Origin: Coccinella septempunctata
Taxonomy: Eukaryota > Arthropoda > Insecta > Coleoptera > Coccinellidae
DNA: 64,000 nucleotides
Direction: 5' to 3'
NCBI RefSeq assembly: GCF_907165205.1
Contig: NC_058197.1
Coordinates: 13,155,266 to 13,219,265, forward strand
Shown: positions 34,701-44,790 of the stretch, piece by piece
How the letters are laid out: every line of letters starts with the position of its first letter
Numbering within the stretch: the first letter of the stretch is position 1
The notes under the pieces: generated by a model
The model's input: only the letters and a program-made list of their open reading frames with translations
Databases searched by the model: none
Told to the model about the DNA's origin: nothing
Position numbers and translations under genes: made by a program

Positions 34701-37700
34701 CGACTTATTTTGATGAGTTCTACCTTCTATGCAAAAAAGCCTCTCCTTTGAAAACACTCTGTATTCCCGATAAACACATACACGAGTATTATACGTTTAA
34801 ATGTGGTTGAAAAGAGGTGACTCGTTTTATTTCATAACCAAAATTCAACCACAAGTTGATTTCACCTTTAATCAACGTATATGATTCAACTGTAAAGACT
34901 TGAATCAGCCACTAAATATGAACTTGTTCTTATCGTGCTTTCACAACTTATGTATAATCAATAATTGGTAAGAATGCGAAATTATCCAGCAACCCGTGAC
35001 TTTAGCTACCAATATAAAACGGGTGCTTATCGAGTCTCCTCAACGTTTAATCAACAGGATGTAAGAAACGTTAAATCAACGTTGAGTTTCGTATTTACCC
35101 ACCACTAATGTTGAAATATACTTCATCTAGTTGTTCTGTAAAGAAGTAATGAAAATAATACTATAATCGATGGTTTTTTATGCCAAGATTAATAGGCAAT
35201 ATGATTAAATGAAAGCTGCCAAGACTGAAAAACATTATTGTGGAGTGTAGCGTTTAGAATTCGTATCTGAACAACGTTATTTTTCCGTAGAATTTTGGTT
35301 ACAAAGAGGTAAGGTGATAACTTTGTTATGAAACGACATTTTACTGTTTATTCAACGATAAACAATAGAAAAATTCAATATTGGGTTGGGATTTGAACAA
35401 GAAAATGCTATACAATTGTGAAGAACGAAGCCGATATGGCTATGAACTGAAAAACAAGGCAATTGGATTGATCTAGGTGAGAGTAAACCTTAGAAAACAT
35501 GCCTTCATCTCAGAAGAGTTTCGCTCTTCAGTACCGTATAACTCAACCAACGATGACTGCCAAATAAAGCAGAGTATATTTGGTTGGAAGCCTGTACCTT
35601 CTTCACCCACCTCTCCCGATTATACCAAGAAGTAATTCTCTTTGTATGCTGCATTGAACGAACCACACAATCGGGCGATTCCATTCAATTCGAGTTGAGG
35701 GACACCATTGTTGAAACTCATTCGATATTTTCAAGCAATTTGGTCAGTAGCCGCAAAGCCACCTCCATTATCGTGTCCATAAATATGAAATTACCGTTTC
35801 AACCCATCGACAGATTCAATTTAACGCAGTCATTACTACCAAGCCGCAAAACGACCGAATTCACTTTCGATACCAAGGAGCAATCCGTTTTTTCAATCCG
35901 ATTTCCTTTCATTTGTTTGCCCAAGAAGCTAGGAATCGGTATGTTTAACACGTATTTTGCGGTTTTTCTTCGAAAGTTTAATTTGATTAATCATAGAAAT
36001 GAGGCGGCACGCCGTATTATAACGAACGGAAAAAAAACGTTGGATTACGCAGGATTCTCCACGGTCTACTTGATCTCGTTGCGTAATGGACAAGTGAAGG
36101 ACGTGGTTTTTCACAGGATCTAAGGAAAACGTGGAATCAACGATTCTCCATACGTTTGACAGGGATCTGCAGGCGTTACGTGTGGCCTAGGTGGGGCATT
36201 CGTCTACCCTACGATAGGTGGCGCACCTGTTTGTATATATCTCAATGGGGCGTCACGACTTGCAATGACATTAGCAAATGATTGTGTGCAAGAATGTTAC
36301 AGAACCTTCCTACGGTTCGAGTGATATTGTGGACCGTGTCTGATATCAAAGCACACCCATCATTGTCTAAATTTCACGGTTTGCTTCTTTCGTTCCATTT
36401 GCAGCGGGCTAATTCGATAAAATGAAACGAAAGTGTTTTTATAGCACTTTAACGGATCGAGGTTTATCGTAAATATCGTATAAGAACCGCTCGCGTAACT
36501 AATCATGGATGCTTGAGAAAAAAGGTACGAAACGAAATGTACACAGAACGAGTGAAAAAGTCCAGGGTAATTGGGAAACTTTTGCGGTGTCAGTTGCAGT
36601 TTTCAAGTCTATTCGAGCGAGGTTTTTCGATGAAATTTTTATTTCTGTAATACGAGGAATATGTTACAAGGTTTTAATGTTTTTTTTTATCATTATTCGG
36701 TTTAAATCTTGGTATTTTTTTATGCTGATGAGTCATCAGTACTTCTAGCATCATTACTCAAGAAGTATAAACTGTACACCAGCTTGAAATTATTGTGTAA
36801 TACAATGATAGTAATAATCTCAATTTTTTCGATTTTTATACGAGAAACTGAAATATTGAAACGATTTAAAGCAACGGTAGCGGTGAAGATTTGTTAATCG
36901 ATGGCTGCGCTAAGAAACGTTGTTCCGCTAAAAAAAATCGCACAAGACCTGCTAGGATGCCAGGTCGATATTGTTGATTTATGGCGTTGAAAGTTTGGAA
37001 TGGTGAAACGATCGGATGGGACCAGCGAGACACGGACGATTTACATAATAAAGTAATGGGAATTACCCAATTTGAATAAATTTCTGGTTCGTACGGAGAC
37101 GGATGACAGACGTCAAATCGATTGTCCTAGGTCAATTTTTCGATCGACAACGTAAAGTTGCGAAAAATACGTTTAAATATCATGAAATTTTTGCATTCTC
37201 ATCTTCAAAACTTTCATGTATGGACTTGGCATGAAGTATTAGTGACAAAATTTCATCAGTAAGAAAATAAATAGCAATTTTATGCGTACTGTTGGAAGCT
37301 CTTCATACAGACATTTAAACACGTGTACAATTCGCTATTTTTATCATACCTGCATCATAACTTCAACAACCGATCGGGTATGTAATGGACATCTGATGTC
37401 ACGTCTTGTTGACATAGAAATGGCAATTGTTGTTTACATTTATCTGACAGATAGTACGATAGGTAACTTCTAACTTCGAAAAGGTTTTGAATAAAGACGA
37501 AGTCACATCCGAAATTGTTAATAGTCTGGGTTTGAATTGATACCACAGAAATATAGAAATTCGCATTATATGAAAAATAGAAAAAACACTGACAAATATC
37601 GAAGGGAAACATACTCAAATGGACGAGTTCAAAAATGCGTGCCAACCTTGTGAAGACTCACAATGAAAACGTATTTTTTTTCAAATTCTTCTAACTCTCG

Positions 37701-40700
37701 CTCAACCCAATCATTTAACAACCTTTGAAAAGCGTCAGCTATCAAATCCAAGTGATATGACATTGTCTTTTCAAAGTATAGGTTTTGACATCATTTCGAT
37801 TTTTTTTTTGTGTTTCTGTGATGGTTTGTCACGGTTTGGTTGGTTGATAAAAATTTTGCAACTTCACATATACAGTTTATATAAAGCTTTGATAATACCA
37901 CAGAACATTTGAGTAGTGGAGGGGGACTGTGACGAAACCATAAAAGGAAGATCAGAAAAACTAATGAATAATATCATTCGATATGTTTGATTTGATAGTC
38001 GTGAAAGCTTTTGAAAATATTTTTAAATGATTGAAGCATCCGAAAATCACAAATAGAATCCAAAAAATTACTTTTCAATTGAAAGTGTTCTGTCGAATAT
38101 TTACAAGGTTGGCAAACATTTCTAAACTAGTCACTGTGAATGAATAACTGAAGCAAACGCAAACAATGAAAATTCTCTAGAAATATGAAACTTTGCTGCC
38201 TGTATTCAAAACTGCGAGATATGAGAATATAAAGTAGATAATTCCATCCTACTATGAGTAGGTTCCGGTAATATTGGCAAGGAATAATGCGGATTTCAAT
38301 TGAGTAAGTAGTATTTAAATATCAAACAAACATTCAACCTTTCTCCAAAAAAAAATAAGTAGTATTTTTATATTTTGAAGCGATTTGACACATCCCTTTT
38401 ACATTCAAGAAGAGGAAATTGTGCGGAGAGGAGCAGTATTTTTCTGGTCAACCCTGTACGCATCAACCGTTTACAATTGATATGCAAATGGCGGTATTTC
38501 TCGTAATGAAACGATTTTCTCAACGTTATCTTCATCATGCCGAATATGCAAATGTTTATGAAACTTTTACCAGATTTCCACATTAATTAATTATCTTCAC
38601 ATTGTTGGATAACCTGTGGTACTTTTTTTTGCGCTTCTGGCCCGTTTTAGAAGACATATTTGAATATTAACAATTCGTGGATATTTTCACACTACTTATA
38701 AACTATTTTTTTCGGTTCACCTCGGGCGCAACTCATAATTATAAATATGATTAATTGCGACACTATATCACTGACGTCTATGCTTAATTCAAAGATGGAC
38801 TTCGTTGTTTTGCTCAAGGTGAGTGCGTAATTTTCGAATTGAATGACATATAGGGAGGAATTATACAGGTATTACAAAACCATTCCAACTACCAATATTT
38901 CGAGCAATGGAACGCGTCCTAACCTATATTTAGACTGACGTATGACAGATTCATAGAATTTAGTGACAGTTCCCGACGAAATACGTATCGTATGCAAGCG
39001 TGAATGAATCTCGAGCCCCCTCTGCACCGTAATTCGCTGTCGATTACCTATACGAAGTTTTCGAAGCTGGCTAATCCAGGAAGGTGCTGTGGTAAAGGAG
39101 AAAAACATTGAACATGACCGTGGTTTTCTGTGCTCCGATCAATGAATGTCGAAGGCCGACCGCCGCCGTGGACGACTTTACGCTGCATCACTTCCCCAGG
39201 CCTACTCGATTATCTCTCTATCACGGCTATATTCTACCTAGATGGATCCTATCATTACGTGTCTTGATGCCAGAGCGCTACACACAAAACCAACAGTTCT
39301 TTGTGGTTTCGGTTTCTCGTTTCTTCTTTCGCGGAACGAATTCTACATAATGGAAATCATGATGCGGCCGATACAGGGTGACCGCGGGCTTAGATTGGGG
39401 TGACATCTGACGGTCTTTCAACGAATTCGAATTGTTCAATTTTTTTCAGCAAGAACTGTTCGAAATTCCAGAACTACGCGGAATTTGATACAAAAATGAA
39501 GAGAAAAATATAAATATAAAATAAAGATAAAGAAATATAAAAGAAAAATGACAAAAATAATATACAGGACGAGTGTTTGACTCGTACAAATATTCTAACA
39601 GTAGATCCTTGAGGTCATTTTACCATTTTTTTCGAATCAGCTCGGTTTATACAGGCTGTTGAAAAACCATAAAAAAATGTTATTTTTAGTTCTATCCCAC
39701 AAACCGTTTCATCGAATGATATGAATTTCGGAATATAGTTTTTCATTTATTCGATGAATCTTTTTGAAGACAAGATATCACCCATGTCTTCCAGATTTCT
39801 CATTATGACCATTACCTACCATAAAAATACCAAAAATTCAAAGAACCCAACTCTTGAAACTAAATAAGAAAAATTAGGTATTTTGGCTGAATACAACTCT
39901 GTTTAAAAGATCCACAGATGTGTAGATTTATCTAGTTATTCTGAAGGTAATTTTGTTTTTCCAGGGATGGCACAGCTCATTATGAAAACTTAAGAAGGCT
40001 ATATATTTTTATCAGGACTAAATCGGAAAAAATGGTATTTGACAAAAGTGTTTCTTTTGACCTCAAGTATCTGCAGTTAAAATAATTGTACGAGTCAAAG
40101 ACTACTGTATTTCCGCACTATCTTTTAACATGTTTGTTCGAATAATTTCTATACATTGGTATGGAGAATTGAAACATATATTTGTAATCAACGTTCATTG
40201 ATCGAACTGATTAAAAATTACCAGAAACGACAACTTGTCTGAAACTGGAAAAGTTATCAATGGAGGAGCAAAAAAACCATTTAGGTATAAGAGGTAAACA
40301 CATATTCGACTTCTCATAAATTAACATTGACGGTCACAAAACTTCCTCAACTTTAGTGGAAGAAAAAAGCCGATATTTAGGTATATGTTTCCAATTAATC
40401 ATGAATAAGGGAAAAAAAGTAAATGGGCTCACATATAGAGCCCAATATTCGTTTTCGGAGTGAACCGAATGCTGAAATTATCGATCAACATCTGAATCCG
40501 CATTATCAATTAATTACGTAATTGAAAAAACGTGTATCGATTAAAGTTTACAACGCCCCAATCGCTAAAAACAAGCATTAAACCGACACCGTCCGATGGT
40601 AGAAGAAGAAAAACCATTAAATATCAGCAGAAATTATGAGGGAACCTCCAAATGCTTTTTCGCATCTTAGCGTCAGATGTCCCGCCGTCAATAAAATGAC

Positions 40701-43700
40701 ATAAAATGACAATTAAAACTATCGAATGCGATTTTATTCGAAATACATTTGCGCTCTTGTACGAGGTTAAAACGATGAGACGCATAAATTAATTTTTTTT
40801 TCGACCAACTCCACGTTTAATTCAGTCGTCTTACGCAATTTACTGAATTGTTTGTTTTTTTTACGCACCGGTAGCTAGGAAATTATTTCGACGTCGCTGT
40901 ATATGAAATATGTTTCGTTATTTAATATATTCTTATACATTCCGCCAAGACTTGCAAGTTTTACCATTCTTCCTTTCGAAGGAGAACTCATCTATTGTCC
41001 CAATTAATTTTTATATACCGCAGTAGTAACACATAAAATACAACATACCCACACTTCTTTTAGACTTAAATATCGAGATTCGTCTTGCAAAAAAAATTGA
41101 GAATTGCAAGTTAGAAAATTATTTTTATATCAAATATTTTTTTTTTAATATAACAAAATTGGTTTTCTTTCGAATTAATATTTCTCTTTTTTGTTTTATT
41201 GTTGGTAGTTTAATGATCAAGCTCAGGTAATTCTTCCAAATTAACTTAAAGAAATACTTAGTTATGCTTATTTATAGTTTAATTACATTGAGTTCAAATG
41301 TTTTGAAATATAATTTATAAATTCATGCAACTATATTCGATAATGATTATGAGGTTAATTTTTTTCATATAAATATACTGATATAGATTCACATAATTTA
41401 ATTGAAAAATTATAGTAATGCGTAAATCGTCATCAACGATTTTTTGAAAATTGTTAATTTGTAATACATAGCATTTTTTGCAAATCCACATATCTCGCTT
41501 ATCTTGAAATGTTAACTATGAAAATTTCATGGGGCAATTTTTCACAGAAGTATTTCTGAAAATAAAGTTGAAAAAATCGTCTGTCCATTCATTTCTTTTG
41601 GAAACTACTGAATATAAATTGTAAAAAAATCATTTGTTTTAAAATATTGGACCTATATTCATTGCAACACCATTACAAATCGATTATGATTAATTTGAAT
41701 CTTGTTTTATTTCGTGAAAAATATAGAGGGTCTTGGACTCGTACAAATATTTCAACAGTAGATTCTTGAGGTCAAAAGAAACAAATTTTTTCTATTCCAT
41801 TTTTTTCGTTTCGGCCCTTATAAAGAGATATGGTCATTTCAAATTTTCATAATGAGCTGTGCCACCCTTGGAAAAACAAAATTACCTTCGGAATAACTAG
41901 CTAAATCTGTATTCAACCAGAATACACAATTTTTCAAATTTCACTGACACTTTTTAGTTTTTGAACATCAAATTACTAGAAAACAGCACATTATACCAGA
42001 AATTATAAAGAATACTTTCATTTTACAAAACGTTCAAATATTCATTAGATAGCGCAAACTTTGTTTCAAGAGTTGGGTTTTTTGAATTTTTGGTATTTTT
42101 ATGATACGTAATGGTCATAATGAGAAAACTTGAAGACGTCGGTGATATTTTGTGTTCGAAAAAGATTAATCAAATAAATAAAAAACTATATTCCGAAATT
42201 CATTTCATTCGATAAAACCGTTTGTGAGATATAACGAAAAATAATATTTTTTTCTGGTTTTTCAACAGCCTGTATCTTTCAGATCGAGCCGATTCGGAAA
42301 AAAATGGTAAATGAAAAAATTGTTTCTTTTGACGTCAAAAATATACTGTTAAAATATTTGTACGAATCAAAGACTCACCCTGTAGGGTGAAATTTTTTTT
42401 TTTATTAACGATTCTGCAGGTACATACGGAATTGGACAAGAGTCTGAGATATTATGTATTTTTTTGTTATTCAACATTTCTTCAGCTAATAACACAAAAT
42501 GAAAACACTTGAACCCGTCGATTGATTCTTATCTACCCTCATTTGTGCCTTATTTATTTTTATTTCAGTCTCGTTATTATCTTAAAATAATGCTTTTGAA
42601 AACATCAATATACATACTGAATATAAAATAAAAATAAAGAAAATAGTGAGATTCGTGTTTAATCTACGTGTTTCAGAACCATTTATTTTCCTCCAACGTA
42701 TTATTTACAGACGTTAAAATTTCTATTTAAATATTAATTTTGTTCCAACCCTGTATTTCTCCTAAATTGTTCCTATATTTATTGCCACACCGTAAATTGT
42801 TTATCTAGCTAAATTACAATTCCAAATTATTTACTTCGTAAAGAATATCGATACCGATTCAGCTGATGAATATTTTACGTAATCCAGCAAGAAGGACCAT
42901 AAATATGAATTTCTTCAATTTTATTTGACAACGCTTAGGTTCATTTTTTAACCTTTTCTGTTGATGAATCTATTTGTTCAGAATTGGCAATGTAGTTAAT
43001 AGAAAAATTCGCATATTCCAAACGGACTTACAGTTCAACGAGTAACGTTCACAACAACCCAAGAACCTTGTTCCCCGTCCGTTGAATAATCAAGAACGGG
43101 CGAAACCTGTTCGTTTCACCCCTCGCGAAACGACCCATAGGTACCTTAATGAAACAACAACACGGTCCATCGGAAAAAAAATCGCGAAAAACCCCGTTCA
43201 ATTTCGACGGATAAACACGGGCGTCGGAAAAAAAAAAACCAGCCTCGCTATGATTAAAAATAAATACCTTCTCCTCGTGAAAATTCTCGCCGACGGATAT
43301 GGGGGTGGGAGGGGTGGTAGGCGTCGTCCCCCTATCCTCCTCCAACCTCCCCTCGACGCCCTGAGTCCTTGACCCTTCGATCCTCAGGTTCTCCAGGTGG
43401 TTCTTGTAATCCCTGAACTTGGCGTCGGCGTTCATCTCCTGACCTAACCTCAGGTCGGCGTTGTCCATCCTGATCCTCTCCTGCAGCCTGTCGTTCTGGT
43501 AAGGCAGCCTGTTGTCGTTGGGATGGACGTAGTTTCTATCGTTGCCCATCTGTTTTTCCATCAGGTTTCTCTCGTTCCCCAGGTTTAAGTTCTTGTCCTG
43601 AAGGGCCCTGTCCATGTGTTGGGTGAGGGAACGCTCGAGACTCAGCCTCTCCATCGTGAGGCTGTGGTCCATGTTTCGTTGGTCGTGTAAGTTTCGTTCG

Positions 43701-44005
43701 TTTAACAGCCTCTCCAGGCTACGTTCCTGTTGCATCCTCTCCTGCAGGTACCTGTCGCCGTTCAGGCTTAAATTGAGCTCCAAGTTCCTGTCCAGGTTCA
43801 GCTGGTTGGTCCTGTCGTAGTTCCTCAAGTCCTGGTGCAGGTTCAGCCTGAGATCGACGTTCCTATCACCCAGCCTGTCCCCGAGGGACCGTAAGGTGTC
43901 GATGGACTTTTGTAGGTGCGAATAATTCGTGTTATTATCTAGTAACATGGACGCAGGGGGGTGGAAGTCCAGACCCCCAGTCCTGTAGTCTAATCTGCTC
44001 TCCAT
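19307..44005 (-). CDS. rn: Rotund/squeeze-family C2H2 zinc-finger transcription factor
   Basis: Nuclear DNA-binding factor. Drosophila rotund patterns leg and other disc tissue, and squeeze acts in neurons. Four coding exons were modelled on the minus strand: 44005-43268, 32577-32342, 23209-22920 and 19779-19307, all with GT-AG ends. The joined frame is 1737 nt, 578 residues. Residues 1-246 are low-complexity, rich in Asp, Arg, Asn and Leu, ending with a TPTTPPTPISVG segment. Five C2H2 fingers follow at about 270-290, 298-318, 326-348 (CRHPGC type), 356-376 and 387-407. Their linkers and text (KPYRCEICQRKF, CQYCGKSYTQETYLSKHMQKH) are characteristic of rotund/squeeze. The C-terminal 157 residues are Pro/Asn/His-rich. 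A half-finger, VFGSKAELQLH with two His but no Cys pair, opens exon 2, so a small phase-0 exon may be missing. Whether it is rotund or squeeze cannot be decided here. Confidence 0.88.
20080..20535. repeat. Intronic segment duplicated at 23263-23416
   Basis: The blocks CTGAGGGGA, GGAATGTCTCCATGAAAAATG, GATTCGGAGACAAT and GAGCGATCACAACATTTAT recur in the same order and orientation at 23263-23416. The second copy lacks about 270 bp of the middle. Both lie upstream, in gene sense, of a rotund-like exon. Confidence 0.65.
21069..22768 (-). mobile_element. TIR element family A, copy 1, split by a family B insertion
   Basis: The left end ACAGGGAGAGCGTTCAACTCG and right end GTACGGGTCAAAGACTC are inverted, diverged copies of the family terminus ACAGGGTGAGTCTTTGACTC. 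The interior matches the other family A copies but is interrupted at 21501-22506. Removing the insert and one TA restores a continuous family match. No transposase is present. The family looks non-autonomous. Confidence 0.75.
21501..22506 (+). mobile_element. TIR element family B, copy 1 (nested)
   Basis: Bounded by TACTGCATTC and GAATGAAGTA with a TA duplication (21499-21500 and 22507-22508). The inverted ends include TATTTTAGCAGTCGGTTGGCC. Inside is a decayed helix-turn-helix coding segment that ends in GRPKKVVAFENFMFE and then a stop, with an intron-like GTAAGA...TTTCAG before it. TA target and TIRs fit the Tc1/mariner superfamily. Confidence 0.75.
22920..23209 (-). CDS. rn: Rotund-like gene, exon with fingers 3-5
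   Basis: Starts after TTACAG and completes a split Lys codon. It encodes CRHPGCQKAFSQLSNLQSH, a finger with CNSCYKCF and a finger with CQYCGKSY, then KRPPIGPSF before a GTGAGT donor. All Cys and His ligands of the three fingers are present. Confidence 0.92.
23263..23416. repeat. Second copy of the 20-kb intronic segment
   Basis: Collinear with parts of 20080-20535. It is bounded by GATCTTCCACCATAAC (23247-23262) and GATCTTTCACCATAAC (23417-23432), which match at 15 of 16 positions. That looks like insertion with a target-site duplication or a template-slip event. Confidence 0.6.
23435..24630 (+). mobile_element. TIR element family B, copy 2
   Basis: 1196 bp from TACTTCATTC to GAATGAAGTA, with TA at both flanks. 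It has the same inverted ends and the same decayed helix-turn-helix segment (IRKIVNEEDDKEF, then GRPKKVVAFENF) as copies 1 and 3. Element D begins directly at its right TA. Confidence 0.8.
24633..25873. mobile_element. TIR element family D with a central palindrome
   Basis: 1241 bp from TAACGTGCGTTCAAAAAAAT to its inverse ending AACGCACGTTA, with TA at each flank. The TIR is about 50 bp and continues through GTCGTCAAGTAGGCTATG. A perfect inverted repeat ACTGATGCATACTG, one base, CAGTATGCATCAGT (25242-25270) lies within about 3 bp of the exact centre. No intact transposase is seen. TA target and TIRs suggest the Tc1/mariner superfamily. Confidence 0.7.
25876..26400. promoter_or_regulatory. CpG-rich intronic patch, possible enhancer or small ORF
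   Basis: Richer in CpG than its surroundings and free of recognisable repeats. It contains GGATCAATCGATCGATC. A plus-strand frame from 25884 would give a 90-residue peptide starting MVLLSGLFASSISAIFP, which looks signal-peptide-like, followed by a charged region. It lies antisense inside a rotund-like intron. An enhancer is as likely as a gene. Confidence 0.2.
26660..27412 (+). mobile_element. Repeat family C, copy 1
   Basis: Inverse-oriented relative to copies at 29655-30516 and 33900-34766. Shared text includes CATATGGCTGGACAATGAATGG, GTACCAAGTTCATCG and AGGCAGTTTCTTGAAAGTGC. A 143-codon frame (27005-27436) within it has a partly conserved frame in copy 2, with LRRLLECSNK and KKFVNNLDEFYWLDFEVLFY. 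No known domain is visible. Confidence 0.65.
27484..27722 (+). repeat. Repeat family C, partial diverged copy
   Basis: Same orientation and order as the middle of copy 1 just upstream (AGACAGTTTGTTGAAAGTGC, CGACGATTGTTGGAGGGTTC), but more diverged and truncated at both ends. This is probably an old tandem or independent insertion. Confidence 0.5.
27882..28830 (-). pseudogene. Non-LTR retrotransposon reverse transcriptase remnant (Jockey-like)
   Basis: On the minus strand the RT order is visible. An AKVIGVLK...SSYPPISLFSVLSKILE block (28690-28560) comes first. Next is motif A, AFVDFSAAYDTV, near 28410, followed by a stop. Motif B, NGFPQASV, is near 28240, with Ala in place of the usual Gly. 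Motif C, FADD, is frameshifted near 28210. Then comes NPKYLGVKLGSLL with ILHKLAGTSWGADRSTLR (28095-27950), a thumb-like block seen in Jockey-group elements. Several stops and frameshifts make it inactive. It lies in a rotund-like intron, in gene sense. Confidence 0.75.
28831..29654. other. Probable continuation of retroelement debris, otherwise unassigned
   Basis: The DNA directly upstream of the RT remnant on the minus strand stays open in short frames without a recognisable endonuclease motif. It may be 5' or rearranged retroelement sequence. From about 29300 it is AT-rich with no recognised feature. Confidence 0.3.
29655..30516 (-). mobile_element. Repeat family C, copy 2
   Basis: Runs from CAACAGAAGGTAGAACTGG to TTCGAAAACACCCTGTAT. 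Collinear with copy 3 and inverse to copy 1. The end AACACCCTGTAT is the inverse of an ATACAGGGTGTT terminus, which suggests TIR-type ends. Confidence 0.65.
30690..31000. promoter_or_regulatory. CpG-rich intronic patch, possible enhancer
   Basis: Unique-looking, CpG-rich DNA amid AT-rich repeats. It contains TTTACGGCCGCGTAAA, which is self-complementary except for imperfect flanks, and several CATTAA/TTAATG homeodomain-like cores. No coding frame with a motif. Assignment as a rotund-like enhancer is inference from position and composition. Confidence 0.2.
31400..32100 (-). pseudogene. Non-LTR retrotransposon RT C-terminal remnant
   Basis: Two overlapping minus-strand frames read as one decayed protein. 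The first carries LEQVEQFKYLGSFINT (about 32000-31950). The second carries LKTKTKVYKAVVLPTL, VTRARLRWSGHILRMQD and WKPGGQYKRFKD (31870-31450). These are hallmarks of the C-terminal region of insect endonuclease/reverse-transcriptase polyproteins. The frame changes near 31880, and the RT catalytic core is missing. Lies in a rotund-like intron. Confidence 0.8.
32342..32577 (-). CDS. rn: Rotund-like gene, exon with fingers 1-2
   Basis: Opens after TTTTGCAG with VFGSKAELQLHTQAH, the second half of a C2H2 finger with no Cys pair in this exon. Then come the fingers CSQCCKAF...H and CEICQRKF...H. The donor GTAAGT splits the Lys codon of DKPYK. The missing Cys pair is discussed under findings. Confidence 0.92.
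32600..33890. other. Intron, no feature recognised
   Basis: Mixed composition with a CpG-rich part near 33200-33700. Short open frames only, none with a motif or splice-consistent exon on the gene strand. Confidence 0.4.
33900..34766 (-). mobile_element. Repeat family C, copy 3
   Basis: Collinear with copy 2 throughout, including CCATGTGGTTTCGTTTAGGA and GGATATTGGCTCG. It is preceded by ACGGGGTGTATTTGAA and ends near AAACACTCTGTATT, so the ends are roughly inverted. A 23-codon stretch of the frame of copies 1 and 2 is deleted here. Confidence 0.65.
35584..36123 (+). CDS. Orphan open frame of 179 codons, function unknown
   Basis: The longest open frame in the window not explained by a gene or transposon. 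The predicted protein has no signal peptide, no obvious transmembrane segment and no motif I recognise. Residues are mixed, with a Cys-containing start (MEACTFF) and basic patches. It lies inside the rotund-like intron on the opposite strand, in DNA somewhat richer in GC than its surroundings. A chance frame or an intronic enhancer is quite possible. Confidence 0.15.
   Translation: MEACTFFTHLSRLYQEVILFVCCIERTTQSGDSIQFELRDTIVETHSIFSSNLVSSRKATSIIVSINMKLPFQPIDRFNLTQSLLPSRKTTEFTFDTKEQSVFSIRFPFICLPKKLGIGMFNTYFAVFLRKFNLINHRNEAARRIITNGKKTLDYAGFSTVYLISLRNGQVKDVVFHRI
36130..39560. other. Intron, no gene recognised
   Basis: AT-rich with CpG-richer patches near 36150-36500 and 36890-37150. Short frames only. 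A segment at about 38880-39350 has balanced composition on both strands and could be old transposon DNA, but no ends were found. Confidence 0.4.
39563..40104 (-). mobile_element. TIR element family A, copy 2 (internally deleted)
   Basis: Opens TACAGGACGAGTGTTTGACTC and ends GTACGAGTCAAAGACT. Same orientation as copy 1. Compared with full copies it lacks a segment after AACTAAATAAGA, where the text jumps to GGTATTTTGGCTGAATACAAC. Confidence 0.7.
40430..40830. promoter_or_regulatory. Homeodomain-site-rich intronic patch, possible enhancer
   Basis: Contains CAATTAATTACGTAATTG, with the perfect 12-bp palindrome AATTACGTAATT, and the close pair AATAAAATGACATAAAATGAC, which resembles posterior Hox (TTTAT) sites. 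No repeat family match and no coding frame. Its role as a rotund-like enhancer is inference. Confidence 0.25.
41724..42384 (+). mobile_element. TIR element family A, copy 3
   Basis: About 660 bp from ATAGAGGGTCTTGGACTCGT to ACGAATCAAAGACTCACCCT. The TIRs extend roughly 90 bp inward. The opposite orientation to copies 1 and 2. It is close to full length for the family. Confidence 0.75.
42390..43260. other. Intron next to the first coding exon, no feature recognised
   Basis: AT-rich. A good minus-strand donor-like GTAAGT is near 43030, but the frame that continues from the first exon meets a stop at 43049 before it, so it is not used in the model. Confidence 0.4.
43268..44005 (-). CDS. rn: Rotund-like gene, first coding exon
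   Basis: 246 codons from MESRLDYRTGGLDFHPP to GENFHEEK, then donor GTATTT in phase 0. The exon is CpG- and GC-rich compared with its flanks. Its protein is a low-complexity series of short Asp/Arg/Asn/Leu phrases such as DRNLELNL, then a Thr/Pro stretch. No folded domain is expected. The ATG was chosen as the first in frame after an AT-rich leader. Confidence 0.8.
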
Positions 44006-44645
44006 CGCGGTATAAAAATCTTAAAATCTCTACGGTATAATTGACATAGAAACGTTCAGTAACAACAAGAAGAAGAACAACAACAACAACAACATCCAAA
44101 ACTTCTCTTAGGATCTGGACACTCGAGAGACGGAAATATTTGAGGATTGATCACACTGGTCCGAAAATCACAATAATCTTATCACAAGAATCGTAGGTCG
44201 CGTTGGCGCGGCGTCGAGGAAACCAGAAAAAAAAAATGAACGTAAACAAAACGTCAAAACGTGTGCTTTGGACGCCAGAAGAGAGGAGCGTGGTGCGTCT
44301 CGCTAGGTGGCAAAAACTAGACTACTAAATCGAGATTAGAAAAACTAAGCGCTCATTCTCCTCCGGTTCGCAGCATCCAGTGTGCTTTGAAAAGCCCGGG
44401 GAGGGGAGGGGTGGATGAATAGTCCTCGTAGGATGGTGGGGGTCGCGAGGAGCATTACGTAACCAACAAGCGCCGCCACTACACGAAGCGAACGAACGCG
44501 CGATCTGCGACTGACTAGCCGTCTAGATTCGTGCGAGACGTCGCTCCAGAAACAGACGAGCGTCGTGTCGAGGGGATTCCGGTCCACGCTTTCACCGACG
44601 CAGGAGAGGTGCGAGCTGCTCGCTCGACCTTTTGATCGGGGTTGA
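44006..44645 (-). promoter_or_regulatory. Leader and probable promoter of the rotund-like gene
   Basis: Directly upstream of the first coding exon. It contains a run of GTT units on the minus strand (about 44078-44094), then a clearly GC- and CpG-rich block at 44340-44640, the richest in this part of the window. No TATA box is obvious. A non-coding first exon further upstream cannot be ruled out. Confidence 0.4.
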
Positions 44646-44790
44646 AAACCTAACATATAACTTCCATTAACATTATAAAGTCTAATATACAATTGGAATA
44701 AGAAAACATAATTACATTAATTTCACAAAGACTCATCTTCAAACAGAAAAATATTAAAAACTACCAAAATGCATGGGAAAAAATTAATAT

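Noticed and set aside
43049..43267. Continuation of the first rotund-like exon to the stop at 43049
   Set aside because: The GTATTT donor at 43267 fits the frame of the next exon, and the following residues lose the texture of the exon. It would give a protein without fingers.
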